A DNA stretch of 64,000 nt from SZAS-79 sp965279075 (GTDB lineage: Bacteria > Pseudomonadota > Gammaproteobacteria > Burkholderiales > SG8-39), in NCBI GenBank assembly GCA_965279075.1, contig CBDIHI010000005.1, forward strand, positions 1 through 64,000, given 5' to 3'. This document shows, in pieces, positions 62,618 through 64,000 of the stretch. Both the position numbers and the translations under genes were made by a program. The number at the start of each line of letters is the position of its first letter. Within the stretch, counting starts at the first letter, position 1. The notes under the pieces were generated by a model. It had not been told where the DNA came from and did no database searches. It was given only the letters and a program-made list of their open reading frames with translations.

Positions 62618-63277
62618 ATGCGCACCTACCGGGTGGTGCACCGCCTGCACCATAACAACCTCTACGGCCCCGCCGATCCCGACACGGCAATCCACGGCGG
62701 CTATCCGCGCGGCCGCGCCTATCTCGCGAAGAAATTGCTGAAGGACCTGACCGGCTTCACGGCCTGGAAGACCTACGCTTACTTCTTCGGCGCCCCGGCC
62801 ATCAATACCGAGACCAACGTGGCGATGCGCCCGCTGAACGACACCTCCGAGCGCCTGCGGGCCGAGGCGCGCAGCGATCGGGCGGCGGTGGTCGTCTTCC
62901 ACGTCGCTGCGCTTGGGGCTGCCGCTGCCAGCGGCTGGCTGCTGCAATACCTCGTGCTGTGGATCCTGCCGCTGCTGACCGTGGTGCAGGCGATCCTGAG
63001 GTTGCGCGCGATCGCGGAACATGGCGCGACGACCGACTTCTCCTCACCGCTCACGGCGGCGCGCACCAACCTCACGGGACCCATCGTCGAATGGCTGCTG
63101 TTCCCGCACAAGGTGAATTACCACATCGAGCACCACCTCTATGCCTCGGTGCCGCACTACAACCTGCCTGAGCTGCACCGCGAGATGGTGAAGGCCGGTA
63201 TGCTGGACGACGCGGAGGTGCTCCCGTTCCGCGCAACCCTCGGGAAGATCTTCGCGGACCGCAGGCCCGCGGCCTGA
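62618..63277 (+). pseudogene. Fatty acid desaturase, 5'-truncated
   Basis: 219 residues at most. The second and third His boxes are present: VVHRLHHNNLYGP, and YHIEHHLYASVPHYNLPELH. The first box (HxxxH) and N-terminal helices, about 100 residues, are absent because the protease gene occupies the space. The frame has no start with a ribosome site. It is probably a deletion remnant lacking activity. Confidence 0.75.
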
Positions 63278-63289
63278 CCGCGCCCCGCC

Positions 63290-63754
63290 TCAGAGCTTGA
63301 GCCGCATCGGGCGCATGCCCGAGAACTGGAACCCTTCGGCCGCATAGACCGCGTGCGCCTGGGCGTTGTCCTCGTCGCTGAGCAGCGTGATCCGCATGCA
63401 CCCCGCTTCGCGCGCGCCCACGACCGCGTGGGCGAGCAGCGCGGCGCCGATGCCGCGCCCGCGGCACGCAGGGTCGACGACCATGTCCTCCAGCCAGGCC
63501 GCCTTGCCGCCCTCGGCGGTACTGACCGTGTACAAGGTGCTGGCCATCCCGACCACGCGCCCGCCCTCCCGTGCGACGTAGAGGCGCCCGACCTTCGGGT
63601 CGGCAAGGATCGCCTCCAGCGCACGCTGCTGCTTGCCGGCGTCAGGCACGAAATCGGCCTCCTGCGCAAACAGCACGCCCAGCAGCTCCACGAGCCTGGG
63701 CAGGTCCTTCTTCGTCGCCGAGCCGAGCGCCAGTCCGGGCGTTCCGGCGCTCAT
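63290..63754 (-). CDS. GNAT-family N-acetyltransferase
   Basis: 154 residues. Acetyl-CoA motif VDPACRGRGIGAALLAHAV (Q/RxxGxG/A), preceded by AAWLEDMVV; ends MRPMRLKL. ATG 63754 (MSAGTPGLALGSATKKDLPRLVELL) is the family start. Substrate unknown; converges on the truncated desaturase. Confidence 0.9.
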   Translation of the reverse strand: MSAGTPGLALGSATKKDLPRLVELLGVLFAQEADFVPDAGKQQRALEAILADPKVGRLYVAREGGRVVGMASTLYTVSTAEGGKAAWLEDMVVDPACRGRGIGAALLAHAVVGAREAGCMRITLLSDEDNAQAHAVYAAEGFQFSGMRPMRLKL

Positions 63755-63927
63755 CTCAGGCCCCCCGCGGCTGTTTCGAAAGCCATGCGGCATGCGCATT
63801 TACTGGGGAGAGCGGCGGCCCGTATCATGATTTTCATCTGTTGCGATCCTCGAAGGCCTGCAGTTTACGCTTGGGGCGCTGCACCGCAAGACAAACAGGT
63901 GACCGCCGTGCCTGTGTAGGAGGCACC

Positions 63928-64000
63928 TTGAGCGAGGACCAAAAGCCAGGGCTAAATGTACCGATTCCAGTACAAAATCACCTGGAGACTGCCTCCTGGC
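63928..64000 (+). CDS. Start of unrecognised gene running off the window
   Basis: TTG start with an exact AGGAGG seven bases upstream (63918-63924). The 24 visible codons read LSEDQKPGLNVPIPVQNHLETASW. No family recognised. The NVPIPVQN...ETASW segment resembles the small IS-split frame at 31195. Upstream, 63755-63927 holds no other gene. Confidence 0.55.
   Translation, partial: MSEDQKPGLNVPIPVQNHLETASW

Overview
The window is 64 kb of GC-rich, gene-dense chromosome. Gene content and order (rapZ next to a LON-domain gene; kinase/PP2C-rph-rdgB-hemW; yicC-gmk-rpoZ-spoT; yebC-ruvCAB ... ybgC-tolQRAB-pal-cpoB-queC; a Bug/TctC-type receptor) fit a betaproteobacterium, probably Burkholderiales-like. 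This rests on gene families and synteny read by eye. No database search was possible.

Layout. 1-2094: rapZ 3' end, a LON-domain protein, mutY. 2187-8973: an oligopeptide-type ABC importer operon with an M20 amidohydrolase between its genes. 9007-12564: AsmA-like protein, 5'-nucleotidase, GlcG-like protein. 12145-17592 (minus): a polyamine/iron-type ABC importer whose operon also carries a TauD/TfdA-type dioxygenase and a GlcG-like gene. 17768-24186: an accessory catabolic block with an HpaB-type flavin hydroxylase, RidA, a divergent LysR regulator, a 2-hydroxyacid dehydrogenase, an AroQ paralogue lacking the catalytic arginine, a DUF1028 protein, an HpaC-type flavin reductase and a periplasmic receptor. 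24222-24295: tRNA-Gly(CCC), followed by a ~490 bp gene-poor stretch. 24788-29381: a lipoprotein and a three-gene minus-strand operon (36-residue-repeat coiled coil, GAF-GAF-PAS adenylate cyclase, ATP-grasp protein). 29473-31198: thiS-thiG-trmB. 31224-32305: an IS30-family element inserted in a 25-codon reading frame. 32359-36833: hemW, rdgB, rph, PP2C phosphatase, Ser/Thr kinase. 36972-40900: yicC-gmk-rpoZ-spoT. 40906-42323: sensor kinase and tRNA-Lys. 42365-53418: one long minus-strand run, yebC-ruvCAB-rhomboid-ybgC-tolQRAB-pal-cpoB-queC-yeeE. 53468-60466: yjgR, an EamA transporter, an ABC-F protein, and an SDR/dioxygenase/Bug-receptor operon. 60574-64000: lipoprotein, S1C-type protease, a 5'-truncated desaturase, a GNAT acetyltransferase, and the start of an unrecognised gene at the edge.

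How the genes work together. Three importers are each paired with enzymes, which suggests an organism that scavenges amides, peptides and carboxylates. The HpaB/HpaC-type pair is split across a LysR divergon and reads as an undescribed aromatic or heteroaromatic degradation route. The coiled-coil/cyclase/ATP-grasp operon is the best candidate for an undescribed signalling unit. Three housekeeping genes (tolA, ruvA, the PP2C phosphatase) each carry one extra base. This looks more like residual sequencing error than decay, so gene-loss claims from this assembly need care.
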